DNA of 64,000 nucleotides from Cytobacillus purgationiresistens (GTDB lineage: Bacteria > Bacillota > Bacilli > Bacillales > Cytobacillaceae), in assembly GCF_030813235.1 (NCBI RefSeq), contig NZ_JAUSUB010000028.1, positions 1 to 64,000 on the forward strand, read 5' to 3'. A model generated the notes under the pieces. That model was given only the letters and a program-made list of their open reading frames with translations. It was not told the DNA's origin and ran no database searches. A program made the translations under genes and the position numbers. This document shows positions 1 to 7,290 of the stretch, one piece after another. How positions within the stretch are numbered: the stretch's first letter is position 1; every line of letters begins with the position of its first letter.

Positions 1-77
1 AATCCTTGCAAATATCCGTTCCGATTCTCTTCAATTGAAAAATCTGTAAAAGGTTCATGTTTATATGGCTGTACCAT
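1..77 (-). CDS. rocA: 1-pyrroline-5-carboxylate dehydrogenase (N-terminus only)
   Basis: Only the first 25 codons lie in the window; the gene runs off the left edge. The peptide begins MVQPYKHEPFTDFSIEEN, which I recognise as the conserved N-terminus of Bacillus RocA/PruA. That enzyme is an NAD-dependent L-glutamate-gamma-semialdehyde dehydrogenase in arginine and proline catabolism. A GGGAGGA ribosome binding site precedes the ATG. The gene is divergent from rocR and has a sigma-54 promoter upstream, the arrangement expected for an arginine-inducible roc gene. The catalytic region is outside the window, so the call rests on the N-terminus and context. Confidence 0.85.
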   Translation of the reverse strand, partial: MVQPYKHEPFTDFSIEENRNGYLQG

Positions 78-121
78 TATTAATTCCTCCCTTTTCGTTT
101 TATTGCATCTATTTTATATTA

Positions 122-139
122 TTGCAAATATCATGCCAA
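122..139 (-). promoter_or_regulatory. sigma-54 (-24/-12) promoter of rocA
   Basis: On the minus strand the sequence reads TTGGCA-TGATAT-TTGCAA. It has the GG and GC dinucleotides at the spacing required for SigL/RpoN, close to the consensus TGGCAC-N5-TTGC. It lies about 45 bases upstream of the rocA start and needs an AAA+ activator such as the adjacent RocR. Confidence 0.85.
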
Positions 140-180
140 TTTTCAAAAATATGAATTGAGTGTATTTTGCTTATCTTGTG

Positions 181-242
181 TGCAAATTATTTTTTCTAAT
201 AGAAAAATATTTTTGCAGTGATGATGCAAAAAATTATTGCAT
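181..242. promoter_or_regulatory. candidate RocR upstream activating sequences
   Basis: Two TGCAA-ended inverted repeats sit between rocR and the rocA promoter. The first is a 37-base imperfect palindrome (181-217, arms TGCAAA and TTTGCA, 13 of 17 outer positions matching). The second is a 19-base near-palindrome (224-242, ATGCAA...TTGCAT). Their place upstream of a sigma-54 promoter and next to rocR suggests activator sites. The second also overlaps the region where the rocR promoter should lie, which would allow autoregulation. This is an inference from symmetry and position. Confidence 0.55.
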
Positions 243-284
243 TCACTATAATGAAAGGAGATTATTTTATAAGGAGATTATTAT

Positions 285-1739
285 ATGTCTGATACTAGTA
301 GCGATATTGAAGTGATGAATATCTTTTTCCATCGGATTTTGGATGAAATTGATGCCGGTGTACATGTAGTCGATGAGGCTGGGACAACCGTCATCTATAA
401 TCGCAAAATGGCTGAAATTGAAGATATGAAAGCAGAAGAAGTTTTAAATAAAAGCCTTCGCGATGTTTTTTCCTTCGAACATAATGAAGATAGCCGTTTG
501 CTGGAGGTGCTTGCAAAGGGTACGAAAATCGCTAACGCTAAGCAAACTTACTATAATAATCAGGGACAGGAAATCACGACTATTAACCACACCATTCCTA
601 TTGTGAACAATGATGTAAGAATTGGAGCAATGGAGATTGCCAGAGACGTAACAAGGTTGGAGAAATTGATACGGGAAAACATGAATAAGCGCGGGGACAC
701 CCGTTATACTTTTGATAGTATTATTGGCAGCAGCCGACAAATAGCAGATGTAATTGATGCAAGCAAACGGGCGACCAGGACAAGCTCCTCGGTGCTGATT
801 ATCGGAGAAACGGGCACTGGTAAAGAGCTTTTTGCCCAAAGTATTCATAATGGGAGCCAGCGGTCTTCCGGTCCCTTTATTTCACAGAATTGCGCGGCCA
901 TGCCAGATAGTCTAATTGAGGGCTTACTATTTGGTACCAAAAAAGGAGCATTTACTGGGGCGATTGAACGGCCAGGATTGTTTGAACAAGCAGAGGGCGG
1001 AACATTGCTGCTCGATGAAATTAACTCGTTGAATCCCTCCTTGCAGGCAAAGCTTTTGCGCGTGCTGCAGGAAAAAACGGTGCGAAGGGTCGGCGATACT
1101 CAAGACCGTTCTGTTGATGTCCGTATTATTGCAACAATCAATGAAGATCCGATTGATGCGATTGCTGGAGGACGACTTCGAAAGGATTTATATTATCGTT
1201 TAAGTGTCGTTTCATTGTTCATTCCTCCTTTGCGGGAGAGGCAAAGTGATATACATGAACTGATTCACTTCTTCATTGATAAGTATAACGAACGGTTTGG
1301 GATGAATGTGCAGAATGTCGACGAGCTAGTCCAGCAAAAACTTGTCTACCATGAGTGGCCCGGGAACGTTCGTGAGCTTGAACATATGATTGAAGGCGCG
1401 ATGAACTTGATTGACTATGAGGATATCATTACTTTCCATCATTTGCCGAATCATTTTCGACATAAGCTTCACTTGCTTGGCGATGATCACGACGATAGCT
1501 TTGGTGAAGTGGAAGCAAGGTCAATGTTGATAGAAGAACAAGGAAGCGGTGGAAGAAGGGAAACAGGTAACAGGATGAAGAGCGAGCTCAAATCACTTGC
1601 ACAATATCTGGATGACGCCGAATACATCTACATCAAAAACTCCCTAACCCAAAACCAATTCAACATCACCAAAACAGCCAAAACCCTGGGCATGAGCAGA
1701 CAAAACCTGCAATATCGTATTAAAAAGCATAAACTGTAG
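285..1739 (+). CDS. rocR: RocR-type sigma-54-dependent activator of arginine catabolism
   Basis: Cytoplasmic bacterial enhancer-binding protein of 484 residues (B. subtilis RocR is about 460). It has an N-terminal PAS-like sensor (about 15-125). The AAA+ domain carries Walker A GETGTGKE (174-181), GAFTGA (221-226, the sigma-54 contact loop) and Walker B LLLDEIN (about 240-247). A Fis-type helix-turn-helix follows at the C-terminus (about 440-484, TAKTLGMSRQNLQYRIKKH). Ribosome binding site AAGGAG precedes the ATG. It is divergent from rocA, whose promoter is of the -24/-12 class, so it probably activates that gene with ornithine or citrulline as inducer, as known for RocR. The inducer is not visible in the sequence. 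Confidence 0.88.
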   Translation: MSDTSSDIEVMNIFFHRILDEIDAGVHVVDEAGTTVIYNRKMAEIEDMKAEEVLNKSLRDVFSFEHNEDSRLLEVLAKGTKIANAKQTYYNNQGQEITTINHTIPIVNNDVRIGAMEIARDVTRLEKLIRENMNKRGDTRYTFDSIIGSSRQIADVIDASKRATRTSSSVLIIGETGTGKELFAQSIHNGSQRSSGPFISQNCAAMPDSLIEGLLFGTKKGAFTGAIERPGLFEQAEGGTLLLDEINSLNPSLQAKLLRVLQEKTVRRVGDTQDRSVDVRIIATINEDPIDAIAGGRLRKDLYYRLSVVSLFIPPLRERQSDIHELIHFFIDKYNERFGMNVQNVDELVQQKLVYHEWPGNVRELEHMIEGAMNLIDYEDIITFHHLPNHFRHKLHLLGDDHDDSFGEVEARSMLIEEQGSGGRRETGNRMKSELKSLAQYLDDAEYIYIKNSLTQNQFNITKTAKTLGMSRQNLQYRIKKHKL

Positions 1740-1761
1740 AATTGGGTGCGTTTGAGCGCGG

Positions 1762-1816
1762 TTTGGGTGCCATTTGGGTGCCATTTGGGTGCCATTTGGG
1801 TGCCATTTGGGTGCCT
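1762..1816. repeat. 11-bp tandem repeat, five copies
   Basis: The unit TTTGGGTGCCA repeats head to tail at 1762, 1773, 1784, 1795 and 1806. The last copy runs into the left arm of the neighbouring inverted repeat. The shared GGTGCC core suggests local amplification from that arm. A minus-strand reading frame through it is repeat-derived and is not a gene. Confidence 0.9.
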
Positions 1817-1945
1817 GTCACCTCCAAGATTCGACAAAAATTTCAATAAGATAAAATATAGAATCCCTTGTTGATCTCAGATACAGCAAGGGGTTTTGTT
1901 ATGAATATATTTTTTGTTTGTCGAATGATGGCGGTGACAGGCACC
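1810..1945. repeat. inverted-repeat element with GGTGCCTGTCACC ends
   Basis: The left end GGTGCCTGTCACC (1810-1822) with inner ATTCGACAAA (1829-1838) is mirrored by TTTGTCGAAT (1917-1926) and GGTGACAGGCACC (1933-1945). The arms enclose an AT-rich core holding a terminator. A related half, TTTGTCGAT...GGTGACAGGCACC, occurs at 7230-7268. It looks like a small dispersed palindromic intergenic element between convergent genes. Confidence 0.8.
1865..1899 (+). terminator. rocR terminator
   Basis: Stem CCCTTGTTG / CAGCAAGGG with a short loop, followed by GTTTTGTT. It lies in the core of the inverted-repeat element, 125 bases after the rocR stop. Confidence 0.6.
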
Positions 1946-1950
1946 GCTGT

Positions 1951-3627
1951 TTATAAGACACGTTCAGCCAGTTCTACGGATTTTTGTTTTTTTCCGAATT
2001 GGTTGGTTTTCCATGTTGTTTCGATGTAGATTTGTGCGATGGCTTCATATTTGCCGCCATATCTCTCTGCCCATTCTAATGCGACGATGCTTTCGTACAG
2101 ATAGGCCAGTTTTTGCATGAGCGGTTTGGCTTCCAGCTGCTGTATTATCGCTTCTGAGGCTGCATACTCCTGCAGCTGTGCAGCTAATAGGTTTAGCTCA
2201 CCACTGACAATTTCATTGGTTTCGCATGGCTGCAATGCCTCTAATCTATCTGCCATTGCCTCGATGAACAGCTCATGCGCTGAGAATTTGTTCACTAAGC
2301 GGATGAGTTCTTGGCCCAATACATTAGCTGTACCCTCCCAGACAGTCAAGACCTGGGCATCTCTCAATAATCTAGGAGTAACGAAATCCTCTATATAGCC
2401 GTTTCCTCCATGCATTTCAATGGCTTCATGGGTAAAGTGGATGGCGGTTTCGGCAGTTTCTTTTTTCAAAATCGCAATATAGAGACGATGGAGAATGACT
2501 TCCATTTCCGATGCTTCTCCTGCAGCTACTTTGTCATAAAGAGTGATTAAGTCAAATACAGCAGCGACCTCCACTTCAAGCTTTGCCTGCAACCTAGATA
2601 AAGTTTGTTTTATCATCGGTAACTGCAGCAGACTTTGGCCAAACGCATGGCGCGCTTCCGCATATTGTCTGGCCTCCTGATATGCGCGCTTCATGATACC
2701 GATGGATGCCACGGCATTACAAATCCTCGATAAGTTCAACGCTTCCATCATATAATAAAAACCTCTTGTTTCGTCTCCTACCACATAGGCAATCGCGCCA
2801 TCAAACTCCACTTCGCCTGATGGCACGGACCTCACGCCTAGCTTATCTTTAAGGCGACGGACATGAAGTTGGTTCGGCTTACCGTCCTCCCCATTCCACG
2901 GAACGGCAAACAATGTGAGTCCCTTCGTTCCTTCCGGCGCACCTTCACGTCTTGCCAACACCATTGCGACACCGCATCTGCCAGCATTTGACGCAAAATA
3001 CTTTTCACCATACAAGCGGTAATGGTCCCCAGCCTGCACCGCCTTTACTACGTTTGCTCCAACATCCGATCCGCCCTGCCTTTCTGTCAGGAAGGTCGCT
3101 CCTTCATATAATTCCATTTCTCCTGTTGCACAAACATGCGGCAGGAATCGCTTTTTCACCTCATCATCTGCATAATGATCCAAAAGATAAGCGGTTGCCA
3201 TTGTCAGTGTCACAGGACAATAAAAACCCGGATCAGTCTGTGAAACTAGATATCCTAAAGAGAAGCTGTATAGATAGTTTCCTTTTTCGTTCAGCTCAGG
3301 TATCTCTTTATGCACATATCCAACCATCCCGGTTCTATATGATTCTTCTACTGTTTTTTCATATCCCTCGTTCACCCAAACCTCTGACACTTCTTCTCCA
3401 TATTTATCATAGCGTTTTAGCACTGGCTGCCCGTCACGGTCGGTAAACTTGGCGCGCTTATCAATTTCGTTCGCGCATTTTTTCCCGTAATCCATTAATT
3501 GTTCTACAGCATATTCATAAAAATCATGCGGCAGTTTTTCCTTTAGAATTCTCATAAGCGTTTCATCACCCGTGAAAAAGTTAGCGGAATATTCACTTTT
3601 TTCCGCAGACTCTTTTAGTACCTTCAT
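1951..3627 (-). CDS. acyl-CoA dehydrogenase family protein
   Basis: FAD-dependent acyl-CoA dehydrogenase of 558 residues. It is longer than the usual 380 because of extra N- and C-terminal segments, like the AidB/FadE-type long members. Visible family signatures are the substrate/FAD motif YEGATFLTERQGGSDVG (about 175-191) and the C-terminal MHGGNGYIEDFVTPRLLRDA (about 407-426). The latter is followed by the VWEGT segment typical of the FAD-binding C-terminal domain. Its start overlaps the stop of the upstream acyl-CoA ligase by 4 bases (ATGA), so the two are translationally coupled. It probably catalyses the first oxidation step on the acyl-CoA made by that ligase. Chain length and branching of the substrate cannot be read from the sequence. 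Confidence 0.85.
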   Translation of the reverse strand: MKVLKESAEKSEYSANFFTGDETLMRILKEKLPHDFYEYAVEQLMDYGKKCANEIDKRAKFTDRDGQPVLKRYDKYGEEVSEVWVNEGYEKTVEESYRTGMVGYVHKEIPELNEKGNYLYSFSLGYLVSQTDPGFYCPVTLTMATAYLLDHYADDEVKKRFLPHVCATGEMELYEGATFLTERQGGSDVGANVVKAVQAGDHYRLYGEKYFASNAGRCGVAMVLARREGAPEGTKGLTLFAVPWNGEDGKPNQLHVRRLKDKLGVRSVPSGEVEFDGAIAYVVGDETRGFYYMMEALNLSRICNAVASIGIMKRAYQEARQYAEARHAFGQSLLQLPMIKQTLSRLQAKLEVEVAAVFDLITLYDKVAAGEASEMEVILHRLYIAILKKETAETAIHFTHEAIEMHGGNGYIEDFVTPRLLRDAQVLTVWEGTANVLGQELIRLVNKFSAHELFIEAMADRLEALQPCETNEIVSGELNLLAAQLQEYAASEAIIQQLEAKPLMQKLAYLYESIVALEWAERYGGKYEAIAQIYIETTWKTNQFGKKQKSVELAERVL

Positions 3628-5129
3628 GCCTGGTTCACCCTTTCTTTTAAGGCTCTTTTTAATATTTTTCCTGACGCATTGCGCGGGAGCATATCTACCT
3701 GTTCAAAGACTCGGGGAATTTTATATTTTGCGATGTGCAAACGCAAATAGCTACTCAAAGCTTCCGGTTCCACTTTTTCTGAAGCAACGAAAAAGGCTAT
3801 AACTGTTTCTCCCCATTCTTCATGCGGCATTCCTACCACCGCAGCCTCCTGTATTCCTTCGTATTTTACTAGCAAGTCTTCTATCTCTTTTGGATAAATA
3901 TTTACCCCTCCAGAAATAATAACGTCCTTTTTCCGATCAACGACCCATAAATAGCCATCTTCATCGCGCCTTGCCAAATCCCCTGTCTTCAACCACTTGC
4001 CTATATAGGTTTCCTTTGTCAGCTCTTCATCTTTATAATAGCCGACCATATTTCCTTCACCTAATAGCACAATTTCACCGACTTCCCCCACCGGAACATT
4101 TTCACCGTATTCATCTACAATTCGGAGTTCGGTATGAAGCGGAGCTCGTTTGCCGATGCTTCCGGTCTTTTCCCCATGCTCTTCTGGAAGCAGGATTGAT
4201 CCGCTCGGTCCTGCTTCTGTCAGACCATAAACACAAGTAAGACGATCAGTACAGAATTGCTGTGATATGAATTCGATTTGTTCTTTAGCAAGTGGTGCAC
4301 CGCCGTACACCCACCATTTCATTGATGAAAGATCATGGTCCTTCAATGCTGGTTGAGCAGCAGTCAATAGATAGGCAACTGGTGCACCAAAGAAATGTGT
4401 TGTTTTATAAAAAGAAACCGCTTTCAAAAGCAAGTCTGGTGTAAATGTCGGCGTCAGCACGACAGATGCTCCCACTACCATTCCAGCCATCAAAAATAAA
4501 TGAAGTGGGGCAGAATGTGTAAGCGGCATCATGATCAGCATCCTGCTTTCAGGTTTAACCTCCATCTCCACCGCAATCATTTGGGCAACCGTTAAGATAT
4601 TGCGATAGCTGAAAAGAACTCCCTTCGGATCTCCTGTTGTACCAGATGTATATAAGATTGTGCTCAGGTCATCTTCATCAGCTAGACAATTGATTTCATC
4701 GTCAGAGGAGCTTTCAATTAATAACTCAAAACCATTCCAGCCATCAATCGACTCTCCTGTCTTAATTTTCACATCTACTTTTTCAATGGCCTCAACGGCA
4801 GGGAAGCTCATCTCATGTACGATTAAGCATTTTGCTTCAGCATGATTGATGACGAACTGGACTTCATCCAGCTTGAATTTTGCATTGACCGGAACAACAA
4901 TTCCACCAATCCTTTGGATGGCAAAATAACTGATTACAAACTCAGGTGTATTCGGCATATATAGGCAGACCCTGTCACCTTGAACAACTCCGGAATTTCT
5001 CAACGCATGGGCAAATTGATTTATCTTTTGCTCCAATTGCGCATAGGTGTAATGACCTTGTGAACTGATAATCGCTTCAGTATTTGGATATTTTCGAGCG
5101 TTACGGGTGATTAATTGAGAACTATTCAT
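3624..5129 (-). CDS. acyl-CoA synthetase (AMP-forming, FadD/AcsA-like)
   Basis: Class I adenylate-forming ligase of 501 residues. It has the P-loop motif ILYTSGTTGDPKGV, the A5 region YGLTEAGPSG, the hinge segment TGDLARRDEDGYLWVVDRKK and the C-terminal catalytic lysine in NASGKILKR. It activates a carboxylic acid to acyl-CoA through an acyl-AMP. I chose the ATG at 5129 because AGAGAGGG precedes it, and because it overlaps the stop of the upstream merR gene (TAG at 5122-5124) in the same transcript. A start 18 bases earlier has no better signal. It probably supplies substrate to the downstream dehydrogenase. The actual acid is unknown. Confidence 0.87.
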   Translation of the reverse strand: MNSSQLITRNARKYPNTEAIISSQGHYTYAQLEQKINQFAHALRNSGVVQGDRVCLYMPNTPEFVISYFAIQRIGGIVVPVNAKFKLDEVQFVINHAEAKCLIVHEMSFPAVEAIEKVDVKIKTGESIDGWNGFELLIESSSDDEINCLADEDDLSTILYTSGTTGDPKGVLFSYRNILTVAQMIAVEMEVKPESRMLIMMPLTHSAPLHLFLMAGMVVGASVVLTPTFTPDLLLKAVSFYKTTHFFGAPVAYLLTAAQPALKDHDLSSMKWWVYGGAPLAKEQIEFISQQFCTDRLTCVYGLTEAGPSGSILLPEEHGEKTGSIGKRAPLHTELRIVDEYGENVPVGEVGEIVLLGEGNMVGYYKDEELTKETYIGKWLKTGDLARRDEDGYLWVVDRKKDVIISGGVNIYPKEIEDLLVKYEGIQEAAVVGMPHEEWGETVIAFFVASEKVEPEALSSYLRLHIAKYKIPRVFEQVDMLPRNASGKILKRALKERVNQA

Positions 5130-5514
5130 CGCTATCCCTCTCTTCATTTATTTGTTTTAACTTTTTGGCGAAACTTCCCCTTAATGAAATGAGCTCTTCT
5201 TTCATTTCCACCAGCTCTGATATTTTCATATCGATTTGCTTCAGACGCTGATCCCCGTAACTTATTGTCCGCTCTAGCTGTGCAACGCCTGTACGGTCTC
5301 TATCAAATAATAAAACCATTTCCTTGATTTCCTCCAGGGAAAATCCATAGCGTTTCCCGCGAAAAACGAGCTTCAGTTTCACATATTCCTTCTTGGAATA
5401 AATCCGCTGATTCCCTTCCGTCCGCTCTGATGAAATCAACCCAAGCTCTTCATAATAACGGATCGTTCTTGTCGTCACATCAAAATCTGCAGCGATTTGG
5501 CTAATCGTCTTCAG
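5122..5514 (-). CDS. MerR-family regulator of the acyl-CoA operon
   Basis: About 130 residues. An N-terminal winged helix-turn-helix (TISQIAADFDVTTRTIRYYEELGLI) and a C-terminal coiled-coil dimer helix are visible, without a metal-binding cysteine tail. The reading frame extends to an ATG at 5574. That ATG lies inside the -35 box and the operator, so it cannot be the start. The only sensible in-frame start is a CTG at 5514, behind GGGGGTGAAGG and aligned with the family's usual beginning (L/M-KTISQIA). The gene leads the operon and its own operator sits in the promoter. By analogy with LiuR-type MerR regulators it probably represses until an acyl-CoA binds; that part is inference. Confidence 0.75.
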   Translation of the reverse strand: MKTISQIAADFDVTTRTIRYYEELGLISSERTEGNQRIYSKKEYVKLKLVFRGKRYGFSLEEIKEMVLLFDRDRTGVAQLERTISYGDQRLKQIDMKISELVEMKEELISLRGSFAKKLKQINEERDSDE

Positions 5515-5543
5515 CTGTCCTTCACCCCCCTGTATATATTCTA

Positions 5544-5574
5544 AGTATACAATTGACGTTAACGTTAACTTCAA
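5544..5574 (-). promoter_or_regulatory. MerR-type promoter with 19-bp spacer and palindromic operator
   Basis: Minus strand -35 TTGAAG (5569-5574), a 19-base spacer, and -10 TATACT (5544-5549). The spacer holds the perfect palindrome GTTAACGTTAAC. The wider 22-base segment 5553-5574 is symmetric at 20 of 22 positions. An over-long 19-base spacer with a central dyad is the signature of MerR-controlled promoters. Confidence 0.85.
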
Positions 5575-5727
5575 TAATTAATTGATTAAGTAAGGGTATA
5601 TTTTTTAGAGGAAAGATCGAAATAGGTACTTTTCCATACGGCAAGCTATATTTGTACGGTTAATTTAGCAGTCTAAAGGGAACTCTACATGTAAAAATAG
5701 TAGAAAATATTAATAAAGGAGAAATAA

Positions 5728-6240
5728 ATGGCTATTGAAAATGGAAACCAAGATAATCCAAATAATAAAAATCGCTATGCTTATTCAGGTCGAAATTCAT
5801 GGTCTGGGGCTCTATTTGGAATTGGCCTGGCAGCCTTTATTGATGAAACGATTTTTCATCAACTATTGCGGTGGCACCATTTTTACGACAAATCTACGAC
5901 GGATATTGGACTCATTTCAGATGGTCTGTTTCATGCTTTTAGTTGGTTTGCAACTATTGCCGCGTTGTTTATGTTTGCTGATCTTCGGCGGCGCAACGCT
6001 TTATGGAGTACAAGATGGGTGGGGGGCATGTTGCTTGGAGCAGGAGGATTCCAATTATATGATGGTATAATTCAGCACAAACTAATGCAAATACATCAGA
6101 TTCGTTATGTGGAAAATATTTTTATCTACGACCTGATATGGAATGCTCTAGCGATCTTGATGATTACAGCAGGCATCCTCGCTGTTCGTACTCAAAACAG
6201 AAAACAATCGGGAAAGACGGCTTCACATGAACATTCATAA
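5728..6240 (+). CDS. DUF2243 membrane protein
   Basis: 170-residue integral membrane protein with about four hydrophobic segments (roughly 25-45, 68-85, 95-112, 130-150). The conserved histidine-rich stretches FIDETIFHQLLRWHHFY and LFHAFSW, and YDGIIQHKLMQIHQIR, are typical of DUF2243. Function is unknown. Ribosome binding site AAAGGAG. The stop overlaps the start of the CtaG-like gene by 14 bases, and this pairing suggests a shared job in the cytoplasmic membrane, perhaps heme or copper handling for oxidase assembly. That role is inferred only from the neighbour. Confidence 0.75.
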   Translation: MAIENGNQDNPNNKNRYAYSGRNSWSGALFGIGLAAFIDETIFHQLLRWHHFYDKSTTDIGLISDGLFHAFSWFATIAALFMFADLRRRNALWSTRWVGGMLLGAGGFQLYDGIIQHKLMQIHQIRYVENIFIYDLIWNALAILMITAGILAVRTQNRKQSGKTASHEHS

Positions 6241-7045
6241 TCATATTCAGCATAATGACGTGACTTATGTAGATTCTGTTGCTTGGATCATTCCTCAGGT
6301 GATTTTAGCCTTACCCTTTATATTGGCCTTAATATTGTATATACTTGCCACCACCTTTTCCAACAGACGCTACAAATCATGGCCACTACATCGGACTGTT
6401 TTCTGGGTCTTAGGAGTTTACTTCGCTGTATTTTCTATTGCTGGTCCTTTAGCCGCTCGCGCACATTTGGATTTCTCGGCTCACATGCTCGCCCATTTGC
6501 TCTTGGGTATGCTTGCCCCCTTATTTATGGTACTGGCAGCACCGATGACACTTATACTGCGCACACTTAGCGTCCCACGGGCTAGACGGTTGACAAAGTT
6601 TTTAAGGAGCTGGCCAGCACGAATGCTTACTAATCCCATCATCGCATCCTTCCTTAATATTGGAGGACTTTGGCTCCTTTACACTACTGACTTATACTCA
6701 CTTATGCATGAAAGTATCGTTGTTCATCTAATCGTTCATGCACATGTATTTCTTGCCGGCTATTTATTCACGGTTTCAATCGTTTATATTGATCCGATAC
6801 CTCATCGCAGATCTTTTTTATACCGTGCTGCCGTTTTGATTCTGGCATTAGCCGGACATAGCATTCTATCTAAGTACATTTACGCTCATCCACCTTATGG
6901 TGTGCCCTTGGAACAAGCAGAACTCGGAGGGATGCTCATGTATTATGGCGGAGATGCTATCGATATCATTATCATTTTCATCCTTTGCCTGCAATGGTTC
7001 AAAGCAACCCGGCCTCGAATAGAAGCAAGTATGGACCAGCAATAA
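6227..7045 (+). CDS. ctaG: cytochrome c oxidase assembly protein, CtaG family
   Basis: 272-residue polytopic membrane protein with about seven hydrophobic helices. It shows the conserved histidines of the caa3_CtaG family in SAHMLAHLLLGMLAPLFM, VHLIVHAHVFLAGYLF and a final MYYGGDAIDIIIIF segment. CtaG proteins of this Bacillus type are needed for formation of active caa3-type cytochrome oxidase. It is translationally coupled to the upstream DUF2243 gene and closed by a strong terminator. No ctaA-F genes lie nearby, so it is probably an extra CtaG paralogue rather than the member of the main cta operon. Confidence 0.82.
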   Translation: MNIHNHIQHNDVTYVDSVAWIIPQVILALPFILALILYILATTFSNRRYKSWPLHRTVFWVLGVYFAVFSIAGPLAARAHLDFSAHMLAHLLLGMLAPLFMVLAAPMTLILRTLSVPRARRLTKFLRSWPARMLTNPIIASFLNIGGLWLLYTTDLYSLMHESIVVHLIVHAHVFLAGYLFTVSIVYIDPIPHRRSFLYRAAVLILALAGHSILSKYIYAHPPYGVPLEQAELGGMLMYYGGDAIDIIIIFILCLQWFKATRPRIEASMDQQ

Positions 7046-7166
7046 AAAGTGTAAAATCAATTAATGAAAAAGACATTCCATTGTAGAATGAATCCTCTAA
7101 CTATGCGGATGCAAACATACTCACACATACAACTAGTAAAAAACTCTCTATGAAACTCATCTCAAT

Positions 7167-7201
7167 AAAAAGACAAGCAGCGATATCGTTGCTTGTCTTT
7201 T
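7167..7201. terminator. bidirectional intrinsic terminator
   Basis: AAAAGACAAGC...GCTTGTCTTTT stem with a 12-base loop and A/T runs on both sides. It ends the DUF2243-ctaG transcript and can also stop minus-strand transcripts leaving the ABC exporter operon. Confidence 0.88.
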
Positions 7202-7229
7202 CCGATCATTCCAGAAGTAATTACTTCAA

Positions 7230-7268
7230 TTTGTCGATATTTGTAGAAATATGGAGGTGACAGGCACC
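7230..7268. repeat. half copy of the GGTGACAGGCACC element
   Basis: TTTGTCGAT followed 17 bases later by GGTGACAGGCACC, as in the right arm at 1917-1945. It also lies between convergent genes. No matching left arm is present here. Confidence 0.7.
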
Positions 7269-7290
7269 TATATTTCCCTCCCCCCACCCG

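Noticed and set aside
1628-1846. 72-codon minus-strand gene with repeated HPNGTQ
   Set aside because: It reads through the 11-bp tandem repeat and antisense to rocR; no ribosome binding site.
2952-3446. 164-codon plus-strand frame opposite the acyl-CoA dehydrogenase
   Set aside because: Antisense shadow of a clear gene; low-complexity His/Pro/Leu composition.
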